From the NCBI GenBank assembly GCA_903948045.1, contig CAJAXU010000483.1, forward strand, positions 1-38,619: a DNA stretch of 38,619 nt. The letters run 5' to 3'. Shown piece by piece: positions 24,891 to 33,773 of the stretch (position 1 is its first letter; every line of letters starts with the position of its first letter). A model generated the notes under the pieces. That model saw only the letters and a list, made by a program, of their open reading frames with translations, was not told the DNA's origin and made no database searches. Position numbers and translations under genes: made by a program. Origin of the DNA: an uncultured beta proteobacterium (GTDB taxonomy: Bacteria; Pseudomonadota; Gammaproteobacteria; Burkholderiales; Burkholderiaceae_C).

Positions 24891-25002
24891 TGGCGAAGGT
24901 CTTGCCCGATGGCGCGCAGCAGGCTGCGGCATCTGATGCACCGGTCTTGCCCGGGGGCATGACGTATTGACGACGCATCAACGGGGGGCTACTCCCCTTC
25001 AG
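24890..25002 (-). ncRNA. yybP-ykoY manganese riboswitch upstream of terC
   Basis: Reading the minus strand, the leader contains GAAGGGGAGTAG (25000-24989), the best-conserved element of the class. CGTCAATACG (about 24970) follows, then GGGCAAGACCTTCGCC (24907-24892), the closing element. These three in this order define the yybP-ykoY aptamer, which binds Mn2+ and turns on Mn exporters of the TerC and MntP types. It precedes a TerC gene, the classic partner. An extra GCAAGACC copy (24950-24943) lies inside the aptamer. The 280-base gap from 24794 to 25073 holds only this element and the DUF3717 gene's promoter. Confidence 0.88.
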
Positions 25003-25073
25003 CGCGAATTAAACCATGCGCCGGGTAGGCTTGGAACGACAGGGGTTTCTGCCCCGGCTATCATCGGCCCCCC

Positions 25074-25544
25074 ATGGCAGGCATTCACATCACCGACATC
25101 GAGTCGGCCATCAATTACTGGCGCGACAAAAGTCCCTCGCTCGATGGCTTCTCCTTGGCGTCGCCGACGCGCGCCTTGGCCGAGGTGTATGCCCTGCTGG
25201 TTTTTTACCATGAGACCGAGGCGGATGAGTTTTCCTTTCCGCCGGCCGCGCTGGACGCCTGGCTAGCCTGGTACGACACCACGCCCGACGCTCCCTGCAT
25301 CGCGATCTGCTCTACCAGCCAGGGCGACGAGCAGTGCAAGGGCTGTGGCCGCAGCTTTGCCGAGGTGCAGTACTGGACCCAGATGCGCCCGGCGGAAAAA
25401 CGCCAGACCTGGCGGCGGATCACGCTGGAGGCTAGCGCCTGGCGGTTTAACCGCTACGCCGAGCGCGCCGGCGCCTATTTCCAGCGCGAGGGTTCGACGT
25501 CCACCGTCAGCGCACCGTCGCCCAGCATCAAGACGCCTTCTTGA
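25074..25544 (+). CDS. DUF3717-DUF1289 fusion protein
   Basis: A 156-residue protein. Residues 1-65 (HITDIESAINYWRDKSPS) match DUF3717, a small helical domain common in Burkholderiales. Residues 75-115 (PCIAICSTSQGD, CKGCGRSFAEVQYWTQM) match DUF1289, whose four cysteines may hold a metal or cluster. The tail is Ser/Thr-rich. No function is established. There is no strong ribosome site before the ATG. The 3' end overlaps the YaeQ gene by 70 bases convergently, so the Ser/Thr-rich tail is encoded antisense to the YaeQ C-terminus. Confidence 0.85.
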   Translation: MAGIHITDIESAINYWRDKSPSLDGFSLASPTRALAEVYALLVFYHETEADEFSFPPAALDAWLAWYDTTPDAPCIAICSTSQGDEQCKGCGRSFAEVQYWTQMRPAEKRQTWRRITLEASAWRFNRYAERAGAYFQREGSTSTVSAPSPSIKTPS

Positions 25545-26034
25545 ACCGTGGCCTGCAGCTGCATGCTGCGTTGCGCCATCGGGATGAGGGCTTGCGCTGC
25601 CGCACTGGGGATGCGCCACACCGCCAGATTGGGCGGCCGTGCCAGTTTGGCTTGCATGCTGCGCCACCAGATGTCGGCCGAGGCGCTAAAGCAATACAGA
25701 ACCACCTGGTCGGCGCGGCTACAGGCCTTGAGCAGCGGCTTGTCTTCGGGTTGCCCCACCTCCAGCCACAGCCGGGTGCGGCCGGTGAAGTCGCGCAGCC
25801 AGACATCTGGCTCGTCCGGGTCACTCAGGCCGGCGCCAAAGGCCAGCGTGCCGTCGCCTTGGCAGACCGATTGCAGCTCGTGGGCGTGAAGCGCCAGCGC
25901 ACAGAGCCGAACCATCATGCGCTCATCGGTTTCACTCGGATGCCGCGCCAGCATCAGCGCATGGTCGGCGTAGTAGCCATGGTCGATGTCGGCAATCTGC
26001 AGACTGGCCTTGAAGATTGTTGATTTGAGCGCCA

Positions 26035-26035
<1 letters not shown>
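25475..26035 (-). CDS. YaeQ-family protein
   Basis: A 186-residue cytosolic protein of the usual YaeQ length. Motifs: MALKSTIFKASLQIADIDHGYYADHALMLARHPSETDERMM at the N-terminus, DEPDVWLRDFTGRTRLWLEVGQPEDK (about 73-98) and VVLYCFSASADIWWR. The fold resembles PD-(D/E)XK nucleases, with E and D/K in ELGQPEDK-like positions, but activity is unproven; E. coli YaeQ was once linked to transcript elongation. Its ATG overlaps the purB stop as TGATG, so it is translated with purB. Confidence 0.93.
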
Positions 26036-27504
<1,469 letters not shown>

Positions 27505-27506
27505 TC

Positions 27507-28121
27507 ATGAAATTAATTGGCGCGCTCACCAGTCCCTATGTCCGCAAAGTCCGTGTCGTCATGGCCGAGAAAAAACTCGACTATGACTTGGTGCTGGAGA
27601 ACGTCTGGTCGGCCGAGACCCTGATTGGTGAGTCCAATCCACTGGGCAAGGTCCCCTGTCTCGTGATGGAGGGGTCCGAGGCCTTGCATGATTCCCGTGT
27701 GATCGTCGAATACCTTGACACCCTGTCACCGGTGGGCAAGCTGATTCCGTCGGTCGGGCGTGAAAGGGCCGAGGTCAAGACCTGGGAGGCGCTGGCCGAT
27801 GGTTTGCTCGATGCCTCGCTGCTGGCCCGGCTTGAGGCCACCTGGGCTGGACGCAGTGACGCCGAGCGCAGCCAAGCCTGGATTGACCGTCAATTGAGCA
27901 AGGTGCATGCCGCGCTGCGCGCCATGAGCCAAGGCCTGGCCGATAAGTCTTACTGTGTTGGCATCCATCTCAGTTTGGCCGATATCGCGGTGGGCTGCGC
28001 ACTGGGTTACCTGGATTTTCGCTTTCCCCAGATTGATTGGCGCACACCTTACCCGAACCTCACCCGGCTCCATGAAAAACTGATGCAGCGGCCCAGTTTT
28101 GCTGACACGTTGCCTGCCTGA
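27507..28121 (+). CDS. Glutathione S-transferase
   Basis: A 204-residue GST of normal length. The thioredoxin-like N-domain (1-78) starts MKLIGALTSPYVRKVRVVMAEKKLDY with a candidate catalytic Ser9. It includes NPLGKVPCLV (cis-Pro) and ALHDSRVIVEYLD for glutathione gamma-Glu binding. The helical C-domain (about 85-204) has SLADIAVGCALGYLDFRF. It probably conjugates glutathione to electrophiles or acts in disulphide chemistry. The next gene is convergent, and a short CTGACC/GGTCAG inverted repeat (28118-28140) lies in the gap. No specific substrate can be named. Confidence 0.93.
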   Translation: MKLIGALTSPYVRKVRVVMAEKKLDYDLVLENVWSAETLIGESNPLGKVPCLVMEGSEALHDSRVIVEYLDTLSPVGKLIPSVGRERAEVKTWEALADGLLDASLLARLEATWAGRSDAERSQAWIDRQLSKVHAALRAMSQGLADKSYCVGIHLSLADIAVGCALGYLDFRFPQIDWRTPYPNLTRLHEKLMQRPSFADTLPA

Positions 28122-28136
28122 CCGCGACAACGATGG

Positions 28137-28586
28137 TCAGTGGTTAGCGCGCCGTTTGAGCCAGCGCATCAGGCCGCCCAAAATGGGGAGTTTCTCGTAC
28201 AGCTCCTCGGCAGCGTCCCAGTAGTCGCGGTGCAGGGTGACCAAGCCAGTTGCGGCAAATACCAGATGAGAGGCACCCAGGATGACCTGTGGCTGCGAAG
28301 GTCGGTAGGACCGCAATCGAAAATGGAATTCCCAGGTCAAAAAGCACTGCGCGCCTTGCACCACTTGTTCTGTCACCACAAAGCGCGGTTCATGCAGTGA
28401 TGCAAACATGTGCCTGAAGATGCCTTCAATCGCTGGCACGCCCGTCACCTCATTGAAAGGGTCCTTGAAGCGGGCCTGAGCATCGTAGATCTGACCGATG
28501 TCGGCCACGCTGCTCAGCGTCAGGGTTTCAAAAAACGTGACAACTCTGGCTACTGCGACCGCCGAAGGTGGTGGTGTCGTAATCAT
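28137..28586 (-). CDS. NTF2-like (SnoaL-type) protein
   Basis: A 149-residue protein from the ATG at 28586, which overlaps the SDR stop as ATGA; a longer frame to 28652 lies inside the SDR gene. The NTF2 cone fold is suggested by VVTFFETLTLSSVADIGQIYDAQARFKDPFNEVTGVPAIEGIFRHMF, followed by paired beta strands ending in HRDYWDAAEELYEKLPILGG. Relatives are small isomerases, dehydratases or binding proteins. It is the last gene of the eight-gene lipid operon, where an NTF2-like protein is a regular member. Function unknown. Confidence 0.82.
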   Translation of the reverse strand: MITTPPPSAVAVARVVTFFETLTLSSVADIGQIYDAQARFKDPFNEVTGVPAIEGIFRHMFASLHEPRFVVTEQVVQGAQCFLTWEFHFRLRSYRPSQPQVILGASHLVFAATGLVTLHRDYWDAAEELYEKLPILGGLMRWLKRRANH

Positions 28587-29362
28587 TGCGTGACACGCCG
28601 TACCAGGGCGAAAAACAGGCGGTCGGGCAGCAGCCGTAGTACTTTCATCCACCGCGTGAAGCGCTTGGGAAAGTGCAGCTCAAAGGCGCCGCTGCGCCAG
28701 CCTGCCAGCATGGCGGTGGCTGCCTGTTCCGGCGTGATCAGCGCAGGCATGGTGAAGGCATTGCCAGCGGTCAAGGGCGTCTCGACAAAACCTGGATTAA
28801 CAATCGACACCCCCAGGCCGCGGGGGCGCAGATCGAGGTACAGGGTTTCGGCCAGATTGATCAGCGCCGCTTTGGTCGGGCCGTAGGCCAGGCTGTTGGG
28901 CAGGCCACGGTAGCCGGCCACGCTGCCGACCAGGCTGATGTGACCCTGGCCGCGCGCCAATAGCGCCGGCAGCACTGCATCCAGCAGGTACAGGGCGCCC
29001 AGGTAATTGACGGCCAGGTGGCGTTGCATGTCGGCGACGTCGATGGCTTCGGCACGCATGGCCTGGTAGTGGCCTGCGCAGTAGACCACGCAGTCGATGG
29101 GCCCTTGTGCCAGCAAGTTGGTGGCGGCCAGGGCCACAGCCGCTGGGTCGGTGGCATCCAGCGCCAGCGCTTGACTGCCCGGGTGCTGCTGCACGAAGTC
29201 CGCCAGTGCCTCTGCCTTGCGGGCTGACACGGTCACCCGCGCGCCCGCCCGGTGCAGCGCTGAAGCGGTAGCCCGCCCGATGCCGGTCGAGGCACCAACA
29301 ATCCAGACTGTCTGGCCCTGCCAGTCACGCAGGGGCGGGTTGAGTGGGGCAAAGAGCGGCAT
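28583..29362 (-). CDS. Short-chain dehydrogenase/reductase of the lipid operon
   Basis: A 259-residue classical SDR. Cofactor motif GASTGIG (about 23-29), SARK after beta-2 suggests NADP, YCAG replaces NNAG (about 92-95), the catalytic Ser is in LVGSVAG, and Tyr/Lys are in YGPTKAA (about 156-162). A hydrophobic C-terminal segment (MKVLRLLPDRLFFALVRRV) may touch the membrane, as in lipid-acting SDRs. It lies 10 bases after the DUF3833 gene and overlaps the NTF2-like gene. It probably reduces or oxidises a lipid-linked carbonyl/hydroxyl (inference from context). Confidence 0.88.
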   Translation of the reverse strand: MPLFAPLNPPLRDWQGQTVWIVGASTGIGRATASALHRAGARVTVSARKAEALADFVQQHPGSQALALDATDPAAVALAATNLLAQGPIDCVVYCAGHYQAMRAEAIDVADMQRHLAVNYLGALYLLDAVLPALLARGQGHISLVGSVAGYRGLPNSLAYGPTKAALINLAETLYLDLRPRGLGVSIVNPGFVETPLTAGNAFTMPALITPEQAATAMLAGWRSGAFELHFPKRFTRWMKVLRLLPDRLFFALVRRVTQ

Positions 29363-29372
29363 AGGTGGCTGC

Positions 29373-29912
29373 TCAGCGTTTCACGAACGACAGGGTGACC
29401 TCGCCCAACCGGACGCCAAACTTGCTCATGGCGGCTTTGTTGAGCATGACCTTGTCCGTCATCAGGTACATCCAGTCATCAAACTGAACCTCGAACACGC
29501 GGCCGTCAACAGGCAGGTTCAGGGTGTAGGTCCAGTGGAAGGTGTTACCCCTAGTCTCGCCGCGAGCTTCGCCCACCACGTCGTCGGCGCGACCACTGAA
29601 GCGGCCGTCGCCGAGCTTGCGCAGTCGCCAAATGCGTTTTTGCGTGCTGCCATCGGAATAGCGGAAGTCTTCATCCAACACGCCATCGTCACCGTTCCAT
29701 GTGCAGACCATGACCACGGTGAAACGCTTGACCACGGTGCCGGAGCGGTCGGTGAAAACGCCGTAGGCGTCCAGTGTGCCGTTGAAGTACTGCGCAAGGT
29801 CAAGCAGTGGTTTGTCCTGGGCATAGGTTTCGATCTGCTGCACAGCGCAGCCGCTCAGTAGCAGCGTGGCTGGTGCGGCAGCGGCGGCAGCGAGCAACAG
29901 GCGGCGTTTCAT
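29373..29912 (-). CDS. DUF3833 lipoprotein
   Basis: The ATG at 29912 overlaps the MFS stop as ATGA; this gives 179 residues, while the frame extends further upstream inside the MFS gene. The N-terminus MKRRLLLAAAAAAPATLLLSGC is a lipoprotein signal with lipobox LSGC, so the mature Cys is lipidated and the protein is likely outer-membrane or periplasmic. The rest is a lipocalin-like beta-rich DUF3833 (FNGTLDAYGVFTDRSG, FRYSDGSTQKRIWRL, WTYTLNLPVDG, MNKAAMSKFGVRLGEVTLSF). DUF3833 genes recur with MFS, SDR and cyclopropane-synthase-like genes. It may carry or shield a modified lipid. Confidence 0.88.
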   Translation of the reverse strand: MKRRLLLAAAAAAPATLLLSGCAVQQIETYAQDKPLLDLAQYFNGTLDAYGVFTDRSGTVVKRFTVVMVCTWNGDDGVLDEDFRYSDGSTQKRIWRLRKLGDGRFSGRADDVVGEARGETRGNTFHWTYTLNLPVDGRVFEVQFDDWMYLMTDKVMLNKAAMSKFGVRLGEVTLSFVKR

Positions 29913-31186
29913 GGCGTTCTCCGGATGATCAGGGTGTACAGCAGGGTGGCGGCCAGCAATTTGAGTGCGCAGGGCAACAGACAATAGGCTGCGGACAGGG
30001 TTTCCAGGGCGGCTCCGTCGCGGCTGCCTGGCTGATAACCGAGCGCCGCCAGCGCTGGCAGCGCACGGCCGGCCGCAAGGGCCAGGTTGAGTTTGGACGC
30101 GAAATTCCACCAGCCAAAGTAAGTGCCCTCCTGTGTGGACTGATCGCCACTGTTGGCGATGTGACCTGCTAGCAGCGCGCTCGGCACGGCCAGGTCGGCG
30201 CCCAGCCCGATGCCTGACAGTGCACACACGCCCGCGAAGGCGGCGCTATCGCCGGCGCCCAGACCGGCAGCAAAGATGAAGACGGCGATCGACAGCAGCA
30301 TGCCCAGCCCCCAGGCGCGCGCCAGCCCGAACCGGCCAACCAGCTTTAACCAGGCAGGTATTGACAGGGCAGCAGCCACAAAATAGGCGCTCAGGAACAG
30401 GGGCTCGGCAGCGGGCGGGGCCTGCAGCACGTCTTGCACAAAGAACAGCAGCAGGGTGGCTGGAATAGCGCTGGCGATGCCATTGACGATGAACACCGCC
30501 AGCAGTCGGCGGAATCCCGGGCGTGACCAAGGCAGCCAAAGCGAGCGCCTATCGCGCCCAGCGGATGGCTCTGGCGCAGCGGCCGGCCTGGGCCTGGGGG
30601 CTCGGGTCCAGGCCAGCCAGCCCAGCCCGATGGCTGCAAAAAAAATACCGACAGTGGCGGGCAGACCCAACGCGATGGGGCTTACGGACGCCAGGATCAC
30701 GCCGGCCAAGCCAAGCCCTTCACGCCAGGCCACCACGCGGCTGCGTTGCGCCTCGTTGCCACCCAGCATGGCGCCCCAGGACTGATGCATCACAGTCAGT
30801 GCGCTGAATGCGGCGTAAGTCAACACCAGACAGGCTCCGGCCCAGGCCAGCAGGGCATCCACCCCTTGCATCGGGGGAAAGAACAACAGTGCGAAGCCCA
30901 GGCCCAGTACGATCGATGCCGCCGCTGCCGCGCCCAGGACGGTGCGCGCCGAGCGTGCAAACAGGCGGTCGCTCCATCGCCCAAGCATTGGGTCGATCAG
31001 CGCGTCAAACAAGCGCGCGCCCAGCAGCAGGGCGCCAAGCGCCGCCAAGGGTACGCCAAAATTACGGGCGTAGTGGTTCGGCAGCAGTACATAAAGGGGC
31101 AAGGCGACAAAGGCGAGCGGCAGGCCCATCAGACCGTATCGCCAGCCCTCGCGCCAGCCAAAAGCAGTGGTGGCGCCGTCGTTCAT
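29909..31186 (-). CDS. MFS transporter (GPH/melibiose-like family)
   Basis: A 425-residue inner-membrane protein with about 12 hydrophobic segments. The signature of the glycoside-pentoside-hexuronide group is visible: ARLFDALIDPMLGRWSDR (about 58-75), with the acidic D..D. The second half repeats the pattern more weakly (KLVGRFGLARAW; LSGIGLGADLAVPSALLAGHIANSGDQSTQEGTYFGWWNFASKLNLAL, about 323-370). In this operon it probably moves a lipid precursor or product, not a sugar. Its ATG overlaps the stop of the chalcone-isomerase-like gene (ATGA). Confidence 0.88.
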   Translation of the reverse strand: MNDGATTAFGWREGWRYGLMGLPLAFVALPLYVLLPNHYARNFGVPLAALGALLLGARLFDALIDPMLGRWSDRLFARSARTVLGAAAAASIVLGLGFALLFFPPMQGVDALLAWAGACLVLTYAAFSALTVMHQSWGAMLGGNEAQRSRVVAWREGLGLAGVILASVSPIALGLPATVGIFFAAIGLGWLAWTRAPRPRPAAAPEPSAGRDRRSLWLPWSRPGFRRLLAVFIVNGIASAIPATLLLFFVQDVLQAPPAAEPLFLSAYFVAAALSIPAWLKLVGRFGLARAWGLGMLLSIAVFIFAAGLGAGDSAAFAGVCALSGIGLGADLAVPSALLAGHIANSGDQSTQEGTYFGWWNFASKLNLALAAGRALPALAALGYQPGSRDGAALETLSAAYCLLPCALKLLAATLLYTLIIRRTP

Positions 31187-31749
31187 GTTGCGGCGCGGGC
31201 CAGCAGGGCGTTGCGCAACTTGGGTTCGCTGGTGGCCTCACCCAGCCAGATGCCGAAGAACTTGGTGCCAAAGGCTGCGTCGCCCATGCCCCCGATTCTG
31301 CGCCCCTGGTGCCAGAACGAGACGCCCCCTGGCGGGTGCAGCCCCGTGATGCGGTCGCCCGCTGCCACATCAGGCAAGATGTCTTGCAAGTTCGTGAGCC
31401 AAGTCCGCGCTGTGTCCGGCGCGACCTCGTGCATCCGCCGGATCTCTTGCAGCGAGCGCTGCGCGATGTCGCTGGCGGTGAAGGCACGCAGATAGGTCAG
31501 GCACAAGGCAAAACGCTGTTGGCTGAACTGAGCAGGCTCAAAGCCAGGCAGCGCCCACAAAGCGGCGTCATACACAGACAGGCCGAAGTAGCGCAGCCGG
31601 CCGTTACCGACCAAGCGGGTTCCTGGCATGGCGGCGAGCACTTCGGCAGGCGGCGCCGGTGGCGTGTCCTGGGCCAGGGCGTCGAAGGTACAGGCCTGAA
31701 CGAAAGCGCCCAGGGCGGCTTGACCAAGCAGGGTGCGGCGAGTTGGCAT
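31183..31749 (-). CDS. Chalcone-isomerase-like exported protein
   Basis: The ATG at 31749 gives 188 residues. The N-terminus MPTRRTLLGQAALGAFVQA contains RR followed by a hydrophobic stretch, compatible with Tat or Sec export. The mature part has the bacterial chalcone-isomerase-like pattern: GTRLVGNGRLRYFGLSVYDAALWALPG (about 43-69), LCLTYLRAFTASDIAQRSLQEI, and FWHQGRRIGGMGDAAFGTKFFGIWLGE. The same fold binds fatty acids in plants (FAPs); bacterial members have no set function. It lies 10 bases after the cyclopropane-synthase-like gene and overlaps the MFS gene by 4. Confidence 0.85.
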   Translation of the reverse strand: MPTRRTLLGQAALGAFVQACTFDALAQDTPPAPPAEVLAAMPGTRLVGNGRLRYFGLSVYDAALWALPGFEPAQFSQQRFALCLTYLRAFTASDIAQRSLQEIRRMHEVAPDTARTWLTNLQDILPDVAAGDRITGLHPPGGVSFWHQGRRIGGMGDAAFGTKFFGIWLGEATSEPKLRNALLARAAT

Positions 31750-31759
31750 GGGTCCGTCT

Positions 31760-32983
31760 TCAGAGCGCTGGCTTCTGCAGTGTGTATTGCACGACATCAA
31801 TATTGCCTTCGCAGAAAGCCGCTTCGCAATAAGCCAGATAGAACTCCCAAATTCGCATGAAACGCTCGTCAAAACCGCCTTGCAGCACCTGGCTGCGCGC
31901 GCCCAGAAAGGCTTCGCGCCAGCGTTTCAAAGTTTCGGCATAGTCCAAGCCAAACGCGTATTCGTCCACCACCTCGAAACCTGCGGCACTGGCCTGCGCC
32001 CGGAACTCGCGCGGGCAGGGCAGGCAGCCGCCCGGGAAGATGTACTGTTGGATGAAGTCTGTGCCTCGCACATACCGCTCAAAGATGCTGTCGTCAATCA
32101 CAATGCTTTGCACGCAGGCCCGACCCCCGGGTTTGAGCAGGCGCGCCAGCGTAGCGAAGTAGTTGGGCCAGTACGCGCGCCCTACCGCTTCAATCATCTC
32201 GATCGAGCAGATGGCGTCAAAAGGCGGGTCCTGGATGTCGCGGTAATCCTGCAGCCGTAGGTCAGCCCGTTCAGCCACGCCCAGGCGTTGCAGTCGCTCG
32301 CGCGCAAAGGACAGTTGTTCAGTGCTTAGTGTGACCCCGACCAGCGAGGCGCCGAAGGTGGTGGTGCTCATTTCCGCCAGGGCCCCCCAGCCGCAGCCGA
32401 CCTCCAGCACCCGGTCGCCGGCCTTGACCTGACACAGTTCCAGGGCACGCCGTACCTTGGCTGTTTGAGCCTGCGCCATGGGTTGGCTCAGATCACCGGC
32501 AAAAATTGCCGACGAGTAATTCATGGTGTCATCGAGCCAAAGACGGTAGAAAGCGTTGCCCAGGTCGTAGTGGGCGTGGATATTCTTTTGGCTGTTGGCG
32601 CGGGTGTTGCGGTTAAGCAGGTGCTTGATCCGGTAAAACAGGCGGCCGGCCCAGGACCCATAAATGGCCGATTCCACCTCTGCTCGGTTTTTCACCAGCA
32701 CCCGCAGCAGCTCGGTCAGGTTGGGGGTACTCCAATCTCCTGCGATAAAGCTCTCGGCAAAACCAATATCGCCTGATTTCAGCGCGGCGGCGCAGGGTTT
32801 CCAGTTGTGCAGATGCAAGGCGGCGTGGGGCGCTGCCGTGCCGCCAAAGCGCTGCATCGAGCCGTCTGGCAATTGCAGCGTCAAGCTGCCGTGCTGCAGG
32901 CCTTGCAGCAGCTTGAGCACGGCGCGGCCGGCCGCGGGCGTACCTTGCGGAATGGAATAGGGGGTGGCAGTGCTGGTGTTCAT
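31760..32983 (-). CDS. Cyclopropane-fatty-acyl-phospholipid-synthase-like methyltransferase
   Basis: A 407-residue SAM-dependent methyltransferase of normal CFA-synthase length. An N-terminal lipid-binding region (about 1-130, IGFAESFIAGDWSTPNLTELL) is followed by the catalytic domain with YDLGNAFYRLWLDDTMNYSSAIF (about 141-163). SAM motif I is VLEVGCGWGALAE (about 194-206). SIEMIEAVGRAYWPNYFATLARLLKPGG and IQQYIFPGGCLP follow. It adds a methylene or methyl group to unsaturated acyl chains of membrane lipids. Because the operon also has DUF1365 and a FAD amine-oxidase-like protein, a methylated or furan fatty acid product (compare Rhodobacter UfaM) is as likely as a plain cyclopropane. Confidence 0.9.
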   Translation of the reverse strand: MNTSTATPYSIPQGTPAAGRAVLKLLQGLQHGSLTLQLPDGSMQRFGGTAAPHAALHLHNWKPCAAALKSGDIGFAESFIAGDWSTPNLTELLRVLVKNRAEVESAIYGSWAGRLFYRIKHLLNRNTRANSQKNIHAHYDLGNAFYRLWLDDTMNYSSAIFAGDLSQPMAQAQTAKVRRALELCQVKAGDRVLEVGCGWGALAEMSTTTFGASLVGVTLSTEQLSFARERLQRLGVAERADLRLQDYRDIQDPPFDAICSIEMIEAVGRAYWPNYFATLARLLKPGGRACVQSIVIDDSIFERYVRGTDFIQQYIFPGGCLPCPREFRAQASAAGFEVVDEYAFGLDYAETLKRWREAFLGARSQVLQGGFDERFMRIWEFYLAYCEAAFCEGNIDVVQYTLQKPAL

Positions 32984-32996
32984 GAGGGGCTTGGGC

Positions 32997-33773
32997 TCAG
33001 CGGGTGGTCAGCGAAGTCGGAGGAACCGGTTTGGCAAAGAAGGGCGCACGTTTGGCAAACAGCTTGAGCGCCTGCCAGTGGATGCGCAGTACCACGCCCA
33101 GCGTCATGGCCGGGTAGTGCCACAGCGCACGGCGCACGCTGCGGGCATTCAACGGAACCAACGCGCCACTGACACTGGTCTGAATTAGCGGGCCGTCGGC
33201 GTCGTCGAAATCAATCCGCCCCACCGTGCGGCAGCGCTTGGCATCCACCATGAAGCGGAAGCGGTAGCCCCCCTCCACCGGGCAAAACGGCGAGACATGA
33301 AAGACCTTGGCAGCCCGCTGCTCCACCCCGTAGCGGGGGGCGTCAAGCAGGTAGCAGTGGCGCTCACCGAAGGTGTTGTTGACCTCGACCACTATGGCGC
33401 GCAGGGTGCCGTCGGCACGGTGGCAGTACCAAAAACTGACCGGCTTGAAGGTGTGACCCAGTACCCGTGGGTAACAGTGCAGCCAGACCTCGCCATCGGC
33501 GCCGTCAATACCCTGCTGCTGCAACAGGTCGTCGAGCCAGGCCAGGGCGCCGCCCTGTGCCGGACTGCGCCCGTCACCATGGTCGACGTCAAAAAAACTC
33601 AGGGGTGCCCAGCGGTTGCGAACCAGCGCACCCGGGCCGGCCACCGCCAGACTGCGCATGGGCAGCATCAAAAAATACGTGCCATAGGTGAAGGCATTGC
33701 GCACCGGCTTGAGGCGCGTATGTCGCACCTGACCAAAGCCGATCAACGCCTGAGACGTTTCAGCGCGGTTCAT
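32997..33773 (-). CDS. DUF1365 family protein
   Basis: A 258-residue protein that matches DUF1365: GQVRHTRLKPVRNAFTYGTYFLMLPM (about 13-38), WLHCYPRVLGHTFKPVSFWYCHR (about 102-124), VVEVNNTFGERHCYLL, KVFHVSPFCPVEGGYRFRF and a C-terminal basic helix with IHWQALKLFAKRAPFF. DUF1365 genes almost always stand between a FAD amine-oxidase-like gene and a cyclopropane-synthase-like gene, as here, so a shared role in lipid modification is inferred. No enzyme activity is established. It overlaps the oxidoreductase stop by ATGA and precedes the methyltransferase by 13 bases. Confidence 0.93.
   Translation of the reverse strand: MNRAETSQALIGFGQVRHTRLKPVRNAFTYGTYFLMLPMRSLAVAGPGALVRNRWAPLSFFDVDHGDGRSPAQGGALAWLDDLLQQQGIDGADGEVWLHCYPRVLGHTFKPVSFWYCHRADGTLRAIVVEVNNTFGERHCYLLDAPRYGVEQRAAKVFHVSPFCPVEGGYRFRFMVDAKRCRTVGRIDFDDADGPLIQTSVSGALVPLNARSVRRALWHYPAMTLGVVLRIHWQALKLFAKRAPFFAKPVPPTSLTTR

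Noticed and set aside
28118-28140. CTGACC/GGTCAG inverted repeat between the GST and NTF2-like genes as a terminator
   Set aside because: The stem is only 6 base pairs with an 11-base loop and no T run on either strand.
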